From Meconema thalassinum (Eukaryota > Arthropoda > Insecta > Orthoptera > Tettigoniidae): 64,000 bases of DNA. How positions within the stretch are numbered: position 1 is the first letter of the stretch; the number at the start of each line of letters is the position of its first letter. Below, piece by piece: positions 52,287 to 62,910 of this stretch. A program made the position numbers and the translations under genes. Under the pieces are notes generated by a model, which did no database searches, was not told where the DNA came from, and saw only the letters and a list, made by a program, of their open reading frames with translations. Location: assembly GCA_946902985.2 (NCBI GenBank), contig OX336388.2:292184526-292248525 (forward strand), in the 5' to 3' direction.

Positions 52287-53194
52287 CCGTGATATCCAAG
52301 AATCGGGGACTTTGTTTTACACTAAGTAGAGATAAGGCTCAGTCGTGCAATGCTTGGTGAACAGCGCTGTGTGAGCAGTTGAGTAACTAACAAGATTTCA
52401 TGAAAAAGGTCTCATTGTCTAGGCCGGTATGAGCGCATTCAGTCCATTCAGTCAGCCGTGACTAAAGATACGGCAAACTCGGGAGTCGGCACACTTTCTC
52501 TTCTAAACGCTATGGTAAAAGTGTAATTCTTAGCGAACTATGACACCCAAAAATTTGAATTTTTCACAGTTTCCCATCAACATTTCTGGCAGCGTGTTAC
52601 TGAAATATTATTGCAATTTATAACATATTTCAATAATTATAATCATTTGAATATAGTAAAATATTCTGAACTGTAACTGTAGATAATTGGTTGAAAGCTA
52701 CAATTGGTAATCTGATAATAAAGGTTAAAAGCATGTAAAGAAAACTAATTATTTTATATGCATTTGGTTTGGATCTTACTGTAGTCTATAAATAATTGAA
52801 TTCGTTAATTTCATGCCATTATTTCAGATACTCTTTTATTTTTACACTGATTATCAACGTGATCGGGCGCATAGTTCCTGGGGAAAAGGTGCATGACTTA
52901 GAAAATGTCAAGTTTTGATAAATCTTTCTTCAAAAGTCCATGATTATTGAAATAGGTTATAAATTTCTATACTACTTGAGTAACTCGCAACTATGGATGT
53001 AATTGATAGACTGTGATATTTGGATGTTTCTAGTTGTCATGGTTACCTGAGAATTAATCTCTTGTTAAGCAGTTGCATTGTTTGCTAACCTACACCACTA
53101 GGTTCCCTTAAGAACAGAATGGTTGGTTGGTTGGTTGGTTCCTTAGTCAGTTACTTATTGTTGTTTTAAGGGTCAGAACTACGAGGTCATCTGC
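52287..53194. other. Unassigned AT-rich stretch
   Basis: 52415-52500 is an inverted relative of 49300-49370 (AGGCCGGTATGAGCGC). The rest is AT-rich with no domains, apart from (GGTT)n at 53132-53150. Confidence 0.4.
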
Positions 53195-53650
53195 CTCTTT
53201 AGTTCCTTAGTTTAGGGGCTGTGACAACGCGGTCATGTAGCCCCGTGTACTTTGGGTGTGTGTAGTATCTGTCTGATAACCGGTGTTAATTGTGATGACT
53301 GCATTTGTGTGTGTATCTGTTTTAATTCAAGTAAGGACTGCAGACATTCAATTTGTCCAAGTAGTTCATACTTTTGCCGCCAAACGCCACCGTCAACGAC
53401 CAACTAGTTCAGAACTTAGTTACCAGATGCCACCGCAATCGGCTCCTGACGACGAACGTAGGAACCTAAGAACGTTAGTCAAATGTCTAACCTATATATA
53501 ATTTAGCTTCACACAGGTGTAATTAGTGGAAGGTTCTTTAACATGCCATGAATCTATGAAATGGGACCGCCGCCCCTCCGAAGGAAAGCATACTGAGGGA
53601 TTTTTTTTTTCTTAAAACATCCGACGACTTCGGCCGGGTTTGAACCTAAG
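53195..53650 (-). mobile_element. SINE family A (copy 6, full length)
   Basis: On the plus strand it runs from TTAGTTCCTTAGTTTAGGGG through AGTAAGGACTGCAG to GACTTCGGCCGGGTTTGAAC, the whole family-A unit in minus orientation. A T run replaces part of the body near 53600. Confidence 0.85.
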
Positions 53651-53809
53651 AACACAATTTCCACCAGACAATGGCCGGGGGTTGGGATGAGATTCTATTC
53701 CACAATTTTCAACAGAATCTGTCATTACAATAGATTGTTTTTGCTTATTTTAGGGGTTGCATTGTTGTGGTCATATAGTCCCATGTATCTGAGAGTGCGT
53801 GTGTATTTG

Positions 53810-54045
53810 AAAATAGGGGGATAGAATTGGAAAGGAGGCGGCCAAAGTTAGGAACCATCCCAGTGGGGGAAACCACGGAAAAACCCCTTCAGGATGGCTG
53901 AGGTGGGAATCGAACCCTCTTCTTCTCAGTTTTGCCTCATGAGGCTGAGTGTACCTCCCATCACTCACACTAGAATTAAAATTTCTTGGCAGAGCCGGGA
54001 ATCGAACCCGGACCTCAAAGACCGCTAGCCGTTACACCCACTGGT
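53810..54045 (-). mobile_element. SINE family C (copy 2, shortened)
   Basis: The minus-strand head has the B box (plus strand GAGCCGGGAATCGAACCCGG). The body matches the copy at 7501-7950 through GGGAATCGAACCCTCTTCTT. It is shortened at its 3' side. Confidence 0.7.
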
Positions 54046-54154
54046 ATTACTATTAGTGCCCACGCATTATCTGCCCTGAACATGTCAACCGTTTAGTTAA
54101 AATAAAGTGAAATAATTCGGAACAAGTTTCGTTTAAAGATGCGTTGGAGTCAGT

Positions 54155-54612
54155 AACGGCGGCTTCGGTAGCATGCTGAGCTTCTATGCCCGAAGTCGTC
54201 GGATTTTTAAGAGCGTTAAAATCCCTCAGTATGCCTTCCTTCGGAGGGGAAGTAAAGCCGGTGGTCCCATGTCATAGATTTAAGGCATGATATGAACCTT
54301 CCACTAATTACACCTGTGTGAAGCTAAATTATAGGTTATATTTGACTAACGCTCTTTGGTTCCAACGTCGACTGCGGTGGCATCTAGTAACCAAGTTCAG
54401 AAATAGTTGTCGGTGGCGTTTGTTAGCAAAAGTAAGAACTACTTGAAAATTGAATGTCCGCAGTCCTTGCTTGAATTAATTAAAAACAGATAACATACAC
54501 TAATACAGCTATCACAATTAACACCGGTTATCAGACAGATTCTACACACACCCAAAGTACACGGGGCTACATGACCGCGTTGTCGCAGCGCCTAAACTGA
54601 GCAGCCAACCAA
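54155..54612 (+). mobile_element. SINE family A (copy 7, nearly full length)
   Basis: It has the head GGTAGCATGCTGAGCTTCTA, a body with GGAGGGGAAGTAAAGCCGGT and the distal tail with AAAGTACACGGGGCTACATG. The B box is partly deleted (CCGAAGTCGTCGG follows the head directly). Confidence 0.85.
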
Positions 54613-54617
54613 CTAAA

Positions 54618-54760
54618 TTTATAACTTCAAGAAATAAGCTGAAGATTTGTAAAAGTAATGTTAAATCAGTAGGCTACTGTTGTATGGATCTGAATCATGG
54701 AAAGTCGCAGTGGAATTACACCAGACACAGGTTTTCATAAATAGGTATCATACGAGGGAA
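54618..54760 (+). mobile_element. LINE fragment (KSVLLYGSESW motif)
   Basis: It reads NKLKICKSNVKSV and, after a one-base frame change, LLLYGSESWKV then VFINR. This is the segment after the RT domain common in several arthropod LINE clades. The rest of the element is absent. Confidence 0.65.
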
Positions 54761-54778
54761 GTTCAGAAAGTATGCTAA

Positions 54779-55175
54779 TAATAATAATATAATAATATCG
54801 TATGGCCTCAAGTGCCTGGTGCAGGCTTTGTAATTTGACACCAAGAGGGTAGCTTGCATGTCGAATTTCGTTGTTCCTTGAATCACTATGAAAGTCAAGG
54901 AGGTTAGATAATAGATATCTAAGCTCCTTGAACACTAAAGCGCTTTCTAGTAGAGAAATGAGGAACTTTGTGTTGGCGGAAACTCCCGAGATTAATTTTG
55001 CCATTATGAACACGGCCTACTGAATTCAAATGGGTTCTTAGACATGCCAACATCGTATGACATGCGTATCGTATTTTTGCCACCTTTCAAAAATCACTTA
55101 CCACGGCCAGGGGCGAACCTGCAATCTTGGGGTTTGTAGACCGCCACGTTAACCACTCACCCACCGTGGCAAGCT
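54779..55175 (-). mobile_element. tRNA-derived SINE, family E, 14-bp target duplication
   Basis: The minus-strand head has the A box GGTGAGTGGTTAACGTGG and B box GCAGGTTCGCCCC (55095-55172). The 3' tail is (ATT/ATA)n at 54779-54800. The duplication AGAAAGTATGCTAA is exact at 54765-54778 and 55176-55189. Confidence 0.9.
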
Positions 55176-55189
55176 AGAAAGTATGCTAA

Positions 55190-55460
55190 GTTTCGTCACG
55201 AGCAGATGGTACACCAGGTGACACAAACGAGTCCACAGCCGTGACTGGATCAACGACGGGAAGAGGGAATGAGGCATGCGCAGAGAGAGGAGCTGCACAC
55301 AGACGTAGGCTCTAAGGCCAGGGTTAGTTCACGAGACGAAACAACAACCTACTCATTTCCTTGCATGTGGCAATAACCAAGGGGCCAGGTTTTACGTGTA
55401 GACAATCTTTCCTTTCTGTCTATGCGGTTTTCCCTGGCCCTACTATCCAACCCTTGTATA
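55190..55460. other. Unassigned stretch, possible mariner-type end upstream
   Basis: The flank TACGAGGGAAGTTCAGAAAG at 54751-54770 resembles mariner inverted ends. No transposase remnant or second end was recognised here. Confidence 0.25.
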
Positions 55461-55564
55461 CAGTGGCGGATCTAGGGGAGGGCGAGGAGGGCGACCGCCC
55501 AGGGCCCCGCGCCATTGATTTTGTTAAATTTAATTAATTAATTATACTTTTCAAACTTTTCAAA

Positions 55565-55608
<44 letters not shown>

Positions 55609-56239
55609 GTGCAGCTATGATCTCCCTTACCGACAGCAGTGGCTATGCTGGCTAAATGCAGCGTTAGGTCATGGGGCCAAGCTCTCTGCTGACCCGGTAG
55701 ACGCGTGGGTTCGAGCCCCACCGTCGGCTGTCCTTGAAATGGTTTTCCGTGGTTTCCCCATTTTCAACACCAGGCAAATGCTGGGACGGTACCTTCTGAC
55801 AGGCCACGTCTACTTCCTTCCACATCCTTGCCCAGTTTCATTCGCCTTCATCGAATCCATGTCTCATCCCGACGCGCAGGTCGCCCACGGGCGTCGACTA
55901 GAAATACCTGCAATCGGCCTTTCATGAGGTCACACGAAAAAAAAACTCCCTTTACCGTTTAGCAAGTTTAGATTTCAGTGAAATAATAGAAGACTTCAGC
56001 CGAAAAAAAAGTGGCAAAGTAATATTTTAATATTTCATAATTTACATAATCTTCTTCAAGGGGACTTAAATGTTTATTTCATGTTATTAAAAAAAATACT
56101 GTAGTGTATTCAAAATATTGTAACTATTCCTTATTTTATTATTATAACAAAACTACTTTCCATTTTTTTTGTTTCCTATTGTTGTGGGCCCCACCTTATC
56201 ATATCGCCCAGGGCCCCGCAAGGCCTGGATCCGACACTG
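55461..56239 (+). mobile_element. hAT-type MITE copy 2, complete, with SINE insertion
   Basis: The terminal repeats are CAGTGGCGGATCTAGG and (reverse) CAGTGTCGGATCCAGG. The 8-bp target duplication is CTTGTATA (55453-55460) and CTTATATA (56240-56247). There is no transposase. Internal features are a (TA)n run (55567-55606) and a family-B SINE. It provides the empty-site reference for the 18.8-kb Helitron. Confidence 0.9.
55633..55945 (+). mobile_element. SINE family B (copy 3)
   Basis: The head CGACAGCAGTGGCTATGC, B box GGGTTCGAGCCCC and a poly(A) tail are present. The target duplication is CTCCCTTACCG (55622-55632) and CTCCCTTTACCG (55946-55957). The hAT copy at 16.3 kb shows the unfilled site. 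Confidence 0.9.
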
Positions 56240-56623
56240 CTTATATATGTGTACATATTTATATGTGCGCATATATAATATATTCCAATGTTAATGAATA
56301 CTCATTATGCCTGGTAAATCACGTCCGCGATCGGACAGGCACTAGTCCTAAATGACATTCCTTATCCAATCCCCTATGCTTTCTCTTCTACTATCGTAGT
56401 TTAACTGCATGTCGGAGGCACCAGTAGTAAGGTCGGGTGCCACGCGGGGGGTGCGGGTACTCTTTCGCCCCCACCCCTCTCCGAAAAAAAAAGAAGAGAC
56501 GAAACAATAGGCTACTGCATCGCCACGTAGTTCCAAATCAGACCTTTACAACACAGAACACCACAACTAACACAACCGTTGCCTACGTTATTATAAAAGG
56601 CATTTAATAAATTGGAAATTATA

Positions 56624-56692
56624 ATTCTAAGACTTAGTAGTTTAAATAGTGCAAATAAAATATTAATTTTGGGGATTAACGATAAGAACATT
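56624..56692 (+). tRNA. trnP: Mitochondrial tRNA-Pro pseudogene (NUMT)
   Basis: The TTTTGGGGA anticodon loop (TGG at about 56670-56672) with AT-rich arms lies where insect trnP is expected, upstream of trnT and nad4L. It is not expected to function in the nucleus. Confidence 0.7.
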
Positions 56693-56705
56693 TTTCCTTT
56701 GGGTT

Positions 56706-56771
56706 TTAGAAGTAATATACAACTTATTATTGATTTACAAGACCAGTGTTTTTGTTTAAACTACTTAAACA
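56706..56771 (-). tRNA. trnT: Mitochondrial tRNA-Thr pseudogene (NUMT)
   Basis: The minus strand reads GTTTAAGTAGTTTAAACAAA, then the anticodon region CTTGTAA (TGT). It lies opposite in strand to trnP and nad4L, as in insect mitochondria. Confidence 0.7.
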
Positions 56772-57068
56772 ATGGCAATACGTATTTATTGGATTGTAGT
56801 AAACTTGGTATTTTTAAGTGGTGTATGGGTGTTTTGTTCTAACCGAAAACATTTATTGGCAACATTATTAAGGTTGAAATTTATGGTTTTGAGATAATTT
56901 TTAATAGTATTTATATTTTTAAATATATACATTTTTTGAATTATTTTTAGAATAGTAATTTTAACATTTTCGGTATGTGAAGGGGCTTTAGGATTATCAA
57001 TTTTAGTTTCGATAATTCGTACTCATGGAAATGATTTATTTCAAACATTTGGAATTTTGCAATGTTAA
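56772..57068 (+). pseudogene. nad4L: nad4L pseudogene (NUMT)
   Basis: There are 99 codons from ATG to TAA, about the normal length for ND4L. The invertebrate mitochondrial code gives GVWVFCSNRKHLLATLL near the start, then [20 protein letters not shown] and FGILQC at the end, the conserved ND4L signature. One true stop (TAA, near 56895) breaks it. The TAA end overlaps the ATG of nad4 (57063), as is usual in insects. The near-intact frame suggests a fairly recent transfer. Confidence 0.9.
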
Positions 57069-57115
57069 AATTTAATTTTATACCACTATTCTTAATCCCT
57101 CTTACTTTTTAAGTA
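57063..57115 (+). pseudogene. nad4: nad4 start fragment (NUMT)
   Basis: ATG overlaps the nad4L stop and reads MLKFNFMPLFLMPL, the usual ND4 N-terminus, before the similarity ends. Confidence 0.75.
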
Positions 57116-57212
57116 TTGCTATTCTTATGCACATTATCAACTTTCTGTTTTCTCAGTAATAAACAAGCATCACTCATTAGAACAGGGAAAGACACGTAGA
57201 CCAGTCATATTA

Positions 57213-57671
57213 GGGATCAACCTCGGAATGAGAGATAACAAGCTGTAAACTCGTATACACCTTCATTTTGGTGTTCTAAACGTTGTCTCAAAAGTCTCAT
57301 AAAATCTCCTGTCTGCGTCGTAAGTTATTCATGGTCAAATGTCACAAAAATAAGTTTTTCGCGATTATCTCGGTTTCTATCGCTCCAATGATGTTAACAC
57401 TTATTATGAAACTTGTAGAACATACAATTTGCGACAAGTTTGTGTTAATGTTTTTTTCATACGCCCAACCGTTTTTAAGATAGAGGGCAGAGAGCCCGCA
57501 GCGCTCAGCCATACTCACTGCAATGCAAGGTCAACCGTCAATCTCAGTGAATAATACCTTGTATAAAGTTATTCAATCATTTTATGAGACTTTTTAGACA
57601 ACGTTTAGAACACCAAAATGAAGGAGTATACGAGTTTACAGCTTGTTATCTCTCATTCCGAGGTTGACCTC
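57213..57671. mobile_element. Inverted-repeat element with ~88-bp ends
   Basis: The left arm (57213-57303) and right arm (57585-57671) are near-perfect inverted copies (shared core TCAACCTCGGAATGAGAGAT and CATTTTGGTGTTCTAAACG). The 280-bp middle has no transposase. No clear target duplication was seen, so the superfamily is unassigned. Confidence 0.8.
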
Positions 57672-57877
57672 TTTTTTTTTTTCTTAAGTGACTGGGCTAA
57701 CGGAGAGAGGTGAAGAATGAGGTGGTGGAGCCAACAGGAACTAAAAGTTGTGATATCGAGCGTTTTTCACAAGAATGGGAAATCCCACGTCAATGCATTT
57801 GCTATAATAATTTGATGTTTATGAAATTGCACATTGCATGACCAAGTTCCTGCGCGGCAGACCATGGACGGCTCTAC

Positions 57878-59109
57878 TGTAACGTAATCTTGATTACGGT
57901 ACAAATTATTATTATTATTTTTAAAGTCATTGTGTAATTATTATTATTATTATTATTATTATTATTGAAATATCAAAGTTATATCGTTTTATTCACCCAT
58001 TAATATCAATGGAGGGGCCATACCATATTCACGTCATTACCATAATCATATATATTATTGTCAAGTGCTTAGATTAAGAAACAGGGTTTTTATAGAGGTC
58101 TAGGGCTGGTTATTAGTTAAATTGTAGAGACAGGACGGGCATGGTTGGAAGAAGTTACGGACGGTGAAGCAACATATTGCAAGAAGATGTATTTCTGGAA
58201 CGAAGCCACGCTGACTGGAGACAAGGGCTTGGAGAAAGATTTGGGCGGAATATATATATGCGCAACGAGAGGAATAGCGGGTTCTGAGTGGAATATTTGA
58301 AGTACGCGGGCCTGTATTCCCGCTCGGAGAAGTTTCAGCGTCGCTTGAGGACTGAGAAATGCTTTGCTATAATTGGTCTGATGGGTCGCGGGCAAATTTA
58401 TGCCGCGAAACATCGGGACCATTCAGAGTGTATAAAAGCCCAGCGCGACTTCAGCACTGGCTATTCTATAGATTCTATTCTGTCATTCACTTATTCGATC
58501 ACGCACTCACTCATTGACTTTGTGAGTCGTAGACTCTGTCAGTCCCTCAGTAAGATGGGACTTAGTGAATTCAATTAGCCTGGTTTGTTCAAATTTGCTT
58601 ACCATGGTGATCAAACTCAGAAACAAGCAGCAACAACAACAACAACAACCACAACAACTAGACGAAGTACAGTTAGCAAAGTGAAAACATATGTTTTCAA
58701 AGGTCAATAAACGCGTGTTGGCGTAAGATCTCAAATTAGCCTACAAGCAGACCAACGAGATGGACTTTGAACCACAAGGCACCAGGTATGTGGACCGAGT
58801 TATTATCAACACAGAAGATCAGCGCTAGCGAGAAGACAGTCAATATTGCCTAGAAATTAGGGAATATTAATGCACATATTGTACACAGCTCGAAACCTCA
58901 GATCAAATGTTATTAATAATTTTGTTGTAAATAAACCCGTATTAGTTAAAATGTCTTGTTCATTGGGAGTTGAATATATAGGATAGTTGGAATGCAAAGC
59001 GTATCTCATGGAGCAAGTTTATTGCCCTACGCTCCGATGATAGATCTTGGCTCAAGGAAGGGAGCGGCCGTGGCTAAATAAAATTTTAATGTGTTATCTC
59101 TACGATAAC
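57878..59109 (+). repeat. gypsy 5' LTR (~1.23 kb)
   Basis: It starts TGTAACGTAATC, as does the 3' LTR. A TATA box (TATAAAA) is at 58431-58437 and polyadenylation signals (AATAAA) are at 58706 and 58930. It ends just before TGGCGCCC. The CA end expected of LTRs is not obvious (GATAAC), so the right border is inferred from the primer site. Confidence 0.75.
58431..58437 (+). promoter_or_regulatory. LTR TATA box
   Basis: GTGTATAAAAGCCC lies about 550 bases into the LTR and about 275 bases before an AATAAA. This fits a U3/R promoter driving the element's RNA. Confidence 0.6.
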
Positions 59110-59121
59110 TGGCGCCCAGTA
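59110..59121 (+). other. gypsy primer-binding site
   Basis: TGGCGCCCAGTA immediately follows the LTR. TGGCGCC-type starts are typical of tRNA-primed LTR elements. I have not matched the tRNA. Confidence 0.6.
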
Positions 59122-59454
59122 AATCTAAATTAATAAAGTGTATGTCGTCTGTCTAGACAGGCCAATGCTAAATAAGAACGATGAGGTGGTTTTAAGGAGT
59201 CTTGAGTGTAATATCTGTAGAAACGTTATAAATGATCGCCCAACTTGTAGAGCGATATCCAACGACAAAGGTAGCCGTTACAAATGGCACAACCAATGTG
59301 GGGCTACGAAATATCGTACTGGTTGTTTTCATGTACGATATAAACGAGTACTCTTTGCATTCATTCCGAGTTTTTCAATAAAGAGGCATATATCAAGTTA
59401 GGGAACTACGGTTATAAATTAGGAGTGTTCTTTTGGTGAGTTGTTTTTTGGGTA

Positions 59455-60987
59455 ATGAGTAACAGGGATAATTTGGGGAATATACATTTGAGAAACCGTA
59501 GTATTATAAGATCAGTTAAAATGTCAAAATTAGATGTGCAGGGTACCAATGATGAGATGTCAAAAGTAAGCGAAAATCAGGAAACTGAGGAAAATAAACA
59601 AGACGGGGCTACAACCCTCCAGAGTAATGAGGGGGAGAATCCTTCCTGGCTTCGAAACCTGACGATGCTCATAACTGAACAGAGTAAGAAGTTAGAGGAA
59701 CAGAGTAAGAAATTTGACGTGCGTAGCGATCAACTAGAAAAAGCAATAGATCTTAAGTTCTCTGAGCAGAGTAAGAAGCTAGATGAACAAGGTAAGAGGT
59801 TTGATGAAGCCACAGAGAACTTCAATAGACAAATTAAAGAAGTAGGCCGAGAATTTCACAATAAGTTAGAAAACAGGATTAGTGAGGTGGAGGAATCATG
59901 GTCACTGAAGGTTGATGCCAGAATGCAACAAGTGTCGGAGCGAGTTGACAAAATTGACGAGGAAGTGAAAATTAAATGTAGTAAGGTTAGGGTTGACTTA
60001 GAAGGAGAAGTCAACAGTATGAAGGTCAAGTGTGATAATAATATTGCTAAAATAGGTAATTTAGAAAATAAACTAGAGAGCGATAATCAAGAAATTAGGG
60101 AAGAGGTTAACAGTAAATTTAACAGTATCAGTGAAGAAGTAGCGAGTAAAACAGATAAAATGGAGGAGAAATTGCAGAGATGTCAGAAGCAAATAGCAAC
60201 AAATAGCGGTAATGTACAAATAGGAAATTTAAGTAGATTTCTAACTAAAGAGGCAGATTTGCCAGTATTCACAGGCAAGGCATATAACCCAATGGAATTC
60301 TTAAAAACAGTAGAAAAGAAGTTCGCTAAAGATTTAGAAGAGGGGATCGTTCAATGGGAACAAGTACTTGAGATGCTAGATAAATCTTTTGTTAGGGATT
60401 CAAGGTCATGGTTCAGTGTGTATAAATACCAGATGACTAGTTTTAGAAAATTTAAAGAGAAGTTCATAGCCAAGTACTGGAATGAAAATGTGCAAGAAAG
60501 AGAAAGATGTAACATTATTTTTGGAAAGTACCAAAGGAGAGATGGTGTTTCGTACACAGAGTATTTCTTAGCGCATGTACTTATATGCCAGAATTTAGAA
60601 GGTTTAGAGACTGAATCACAGGTAATTAAAACATTATTAAGGCATTTTCCTGATATAATTAAAGAAGCATTCTTCATGCAGAATATTACTACTATTGACG
60701 GGTTCGAGAAGCTATTGGAAAACTTTGACTCTCTTGAAAATAGTAGGACCGAACGCAAGCCAATAAGTAGAGGAGATAATTTCGGGCAGGGTGAGAGAGA
60801 GAGGGGAAGAGAACAAGGCAGGAATGCGAATTACGAAAGACGACTTGACAATGGGGGACGCACAGCAAATACGAGGAACGAGAATTTGAACAGAGTAGGT
60901 GAAGGTACTAGGCCAGACAGACGTACAGGTCAACAACAACAACAACAATCTACATCAGGGGCAGGTAGGCCTAATTTAAACGAATAA
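59455..60987 (+). CDS. gag: gypsy gag polyprotein
   Basis: 510 codons, open. Residues 60-250 are a long coiled coil with EQSKKLEEQSKKF-like heptads. Residues 255-440 form a capsid-like region (LPVFTGKAYNPMEFLKTVEK, FRKFKEKFIAKYWNE, GLETESQVIKTLLRHFPD) typical of gypsy Gag. The C-terminus is Arg/Gly/Asn-rich with a Gln run and no CCHC zinc knuckle. Gag forms the particle that packages the RNA. A second ATG at 59521 is an alternative start. pol follows 30 bases later in the -1 frame. Confidence 0.85.
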   Translation: MSNRDNLGNIHLRNRSIIRSVKMSKLDVQGTNDEMSKVSENQETEENKQDGATTLQSNEGENPSWLRNLTMLITEQSKKLEEQSKKFDVRSDQLEKAIDLKFSEQSKKLDEQGKRFDEATENFNRQIKEVGREFHNKLENRISEVEESWSLKVDARMQQVSERVDKIDEEVKIKCSKVRVDLEGEVNSMKVKCDNNIAKIGNLENKLESDNQEIREEVNSKFNSISEEVASKTDKMEEKLQRCQKQIATNSGNVQIGNLSRFLTKEADLPVFTGKAYNPMEFLKTVEKKFAKDLEEGIVQWEQVLEMLDKSFVRDSRSWFSVYKYQMTSFRKFKEKFIAKYWNENVQERERCNIIFGKYQRRDGVSYTEYFLAHVLICQNLEGLETESQVIKTLLRHFPDIIKEAFFMQNITTIDGFEKLLENFDSLENSRTERKPISRGDNFGQGERERGREQGRNANYERRLDNGGRTANTRNENLNRVGEGTRPDRRTGQQQQQQSTSGAGRPNLNE

Positions 60988-61019
60988 CGGGTTGCAGTGA
61001 GGTCAACAGACAGCCCGAA

Positions 61020-62354
61020 GTGATTGCAGTTCAATGTCCTAGGAATATTGAGTATTTAGGAGATTTTAATATAGATGTTAGAGAAGAACTGCTTTATGAC
61101 CTAAATGGTGAAAATTTAGACAATATTGAGAATGAGATTATGTCACCAGTAATTAAACTTAATGTGTGGGGTAAAGAAGTTGATGTTTTATTGGACAGTG
61201 GAAGCGAAAACTCTTGTATAAATTTAAGATTTTTGGAAGATGTAATGAGAGAAGGTATTCATGTTGATATAATTCCAGTTAAGTCCACTTTCATTGTCAC
61301 AGCTGTAGGTAGTAGGTCTCAGAAAATATGCAAGCAAGTCGCAGTTCCAATTAACATTAGTGAGTTAGTTAAATTTCAGCCCTGTTTGGCAGTTCCAAAT
61401 TTATTATATCCGGTGATTCTTGGTGCGGAATGGTTATCATTATATCAAGTTAAATTAGATTTTCATTTTGGCAGGATATGTTTATTTTGGCAGGATAAAG
61501 AAGTTCAGGTTACGTATAAGGTGTCTAAGACTGACAAACAGATGAAAGTGTGTATGTTTGAGGAAGAAAGCAACGTGGTTGTGAGTGATGAGTTTCCTGA
61601 AGTAAATGAGGTAGACCGCGGAGATGCTAGTGAGAGCAAAGTTTTTAAGGTGTGTCAGGTTGCAATGGAGTCTGAACTTAAGAGTAAGATCCAAGATGCA
61701 TTGTCACAATGTAAGCTGGATGAGGTGCAAGGTCATCAGTTACATGAGGTATTAATAAAATATAAGGAAATTTTCAGCTCAAAACCCGGAGCAACACACT
61801 TATATGAGCATTGTTTTGTCGTTAAAGACACAAGTAGTTTCGTAGGGCCGAGGTATCCTGTTGCAACTAAATATATGAAAGCCGTTGAACAACAGATAGA
61901 ATTAATGTTGGAAAACGACATAATTGAGCCTTCAGCTAGCCATTGTTTAAATCCATTAGTTGTAGTAGCCAAGAAAGACAATTCAGTGAGACTATGCATA
62001 GACGCCAGAATGTTAAATACTAGGGTCGAAAGCGACCAGTTGAGAACTGAAGCAGTGGAGGATTTAGTTCAACGTTTTCAGGGGCGGAAGTGGTTCTCAA
62101 CAGTAGATTTTAGTAGTAGTTGCTCAACGTTAGTGAGGAAATTAGGTAGGACACTAGGTAGTTATTTCAGGTATGTATTGTTGACTCATGTGATGTTATC
62201 GAGACTAGTCAGTGTTTTGTTGAGAGGTAGGAAGTACATGGAGGTTTGTAGCAACGATTGTTACGTAAGCCGTTGCCATCTTGTGCATTGGAAGGGAAAA
62301 TGTCAAAGCTGTTTTTATTGTTTACTGGACCTTATGTCGTTTCGAAGAGGATAG
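61020..62354 (+). pseudogene. pol: gypsy pol, internally deleted (protease and partial RT)
   Basis: It is open for 444 codons with no ATG at the start and lies in the -1 frame relative to gag. The aspartic protease (VDVLLDSGSENSCI; VILGAEWLSLYQVKLDFH) and the first RT boxes (ENDIIEPSASHCLNPLVVV, VRLCIDARMLNTR, WFSTVDFSS) are clear. The frame then jumps near 62118 into unrelated or frameshifted sequence. The YxDD box, RNase H and the integrase core are absent. Confidence 0.8.
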
Positions 62355-62482
62355 GAAAAAATGCCTACTTATTGAAAGAGCAGGAAAATTGTGTCATAGG
62401 TACATATAACATTTACAATCTGAGGAAATATCCTAGAAAAGAGCAAGTGCAGCAAGAAGGGCAGACTGCCGTGTGTTTATAA
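62258..62482 (+). pseudogene. gypsy integrase C-terminal remnant
   Basis: In another frame it reads KLFLLFTGPYVVSKRIGKNA and YLLKE, the GPY/F module at the end of gypsy integrases. It confirms an internal pol deletion joining the RT start to the integrase end. Confidence 0.75.
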
Positions 62483-62820
62483 TTAGAGTCGTGTCGTGGC
62501 TCTAAGGAATTGGTGGAAGTGAGATAAATCACTTGTGTTGCGTGAAACAAGAAGCAATATATTGCGTTCTGTTATTGTAAGGGACTACAAGAACAAATGT
62601 AGCATGTAAATCCTATATGACTGCACAGGACAATCAGAATGTTTATGTAACATTGCAAGAAGAGTGCAGATCAATCAAGGAAAATGAAAAGGGTATAATC
62701 ATTATGTTTGTAATTTGAAGGGTCATATATGTATATTCAGTGTATTTCCTGTTAAGTTTTAAAGGGAAGATTTGTGATTTCATCATTCATTACATTCTTT
62801 ATGAAACCATGGGGACGTTT

Positions 62821-62847
62821 TGTAACGTAATCTTGATTACGGTACAA

Positions 62848-62910
<63 letters not shown>

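Larger units (their letters stand above)
56594..57115 (+). other. Nuclear mitochondrial insertion (NUMT)
   Basis: AT-rich segment with trnP (+), trnT (-), nad4L (+) and the first codons of nad4 (+). This is the standard insect mitochondrial order and strand pattern. Codon sense requires AGA=Ser, ATA=Met and TGA=Trp. Borders are approximate. Confidence 0.9.

Noticed and set aside
58507..58734. Minus-strand ORF with a Cys run in the gypsy LTR
   Set aside because: The Cys run is the complement of a CAACAA microsatellite inside the LTR and has no domain.
59138..59401. 87-codon ORF in the gypsy leader with several Cys/His
   Set aside because: The Cys/His spacing does not match a zinc finger I can name, and it lies in the untranslated leader between the primer site and gag. 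Left as unsupported.
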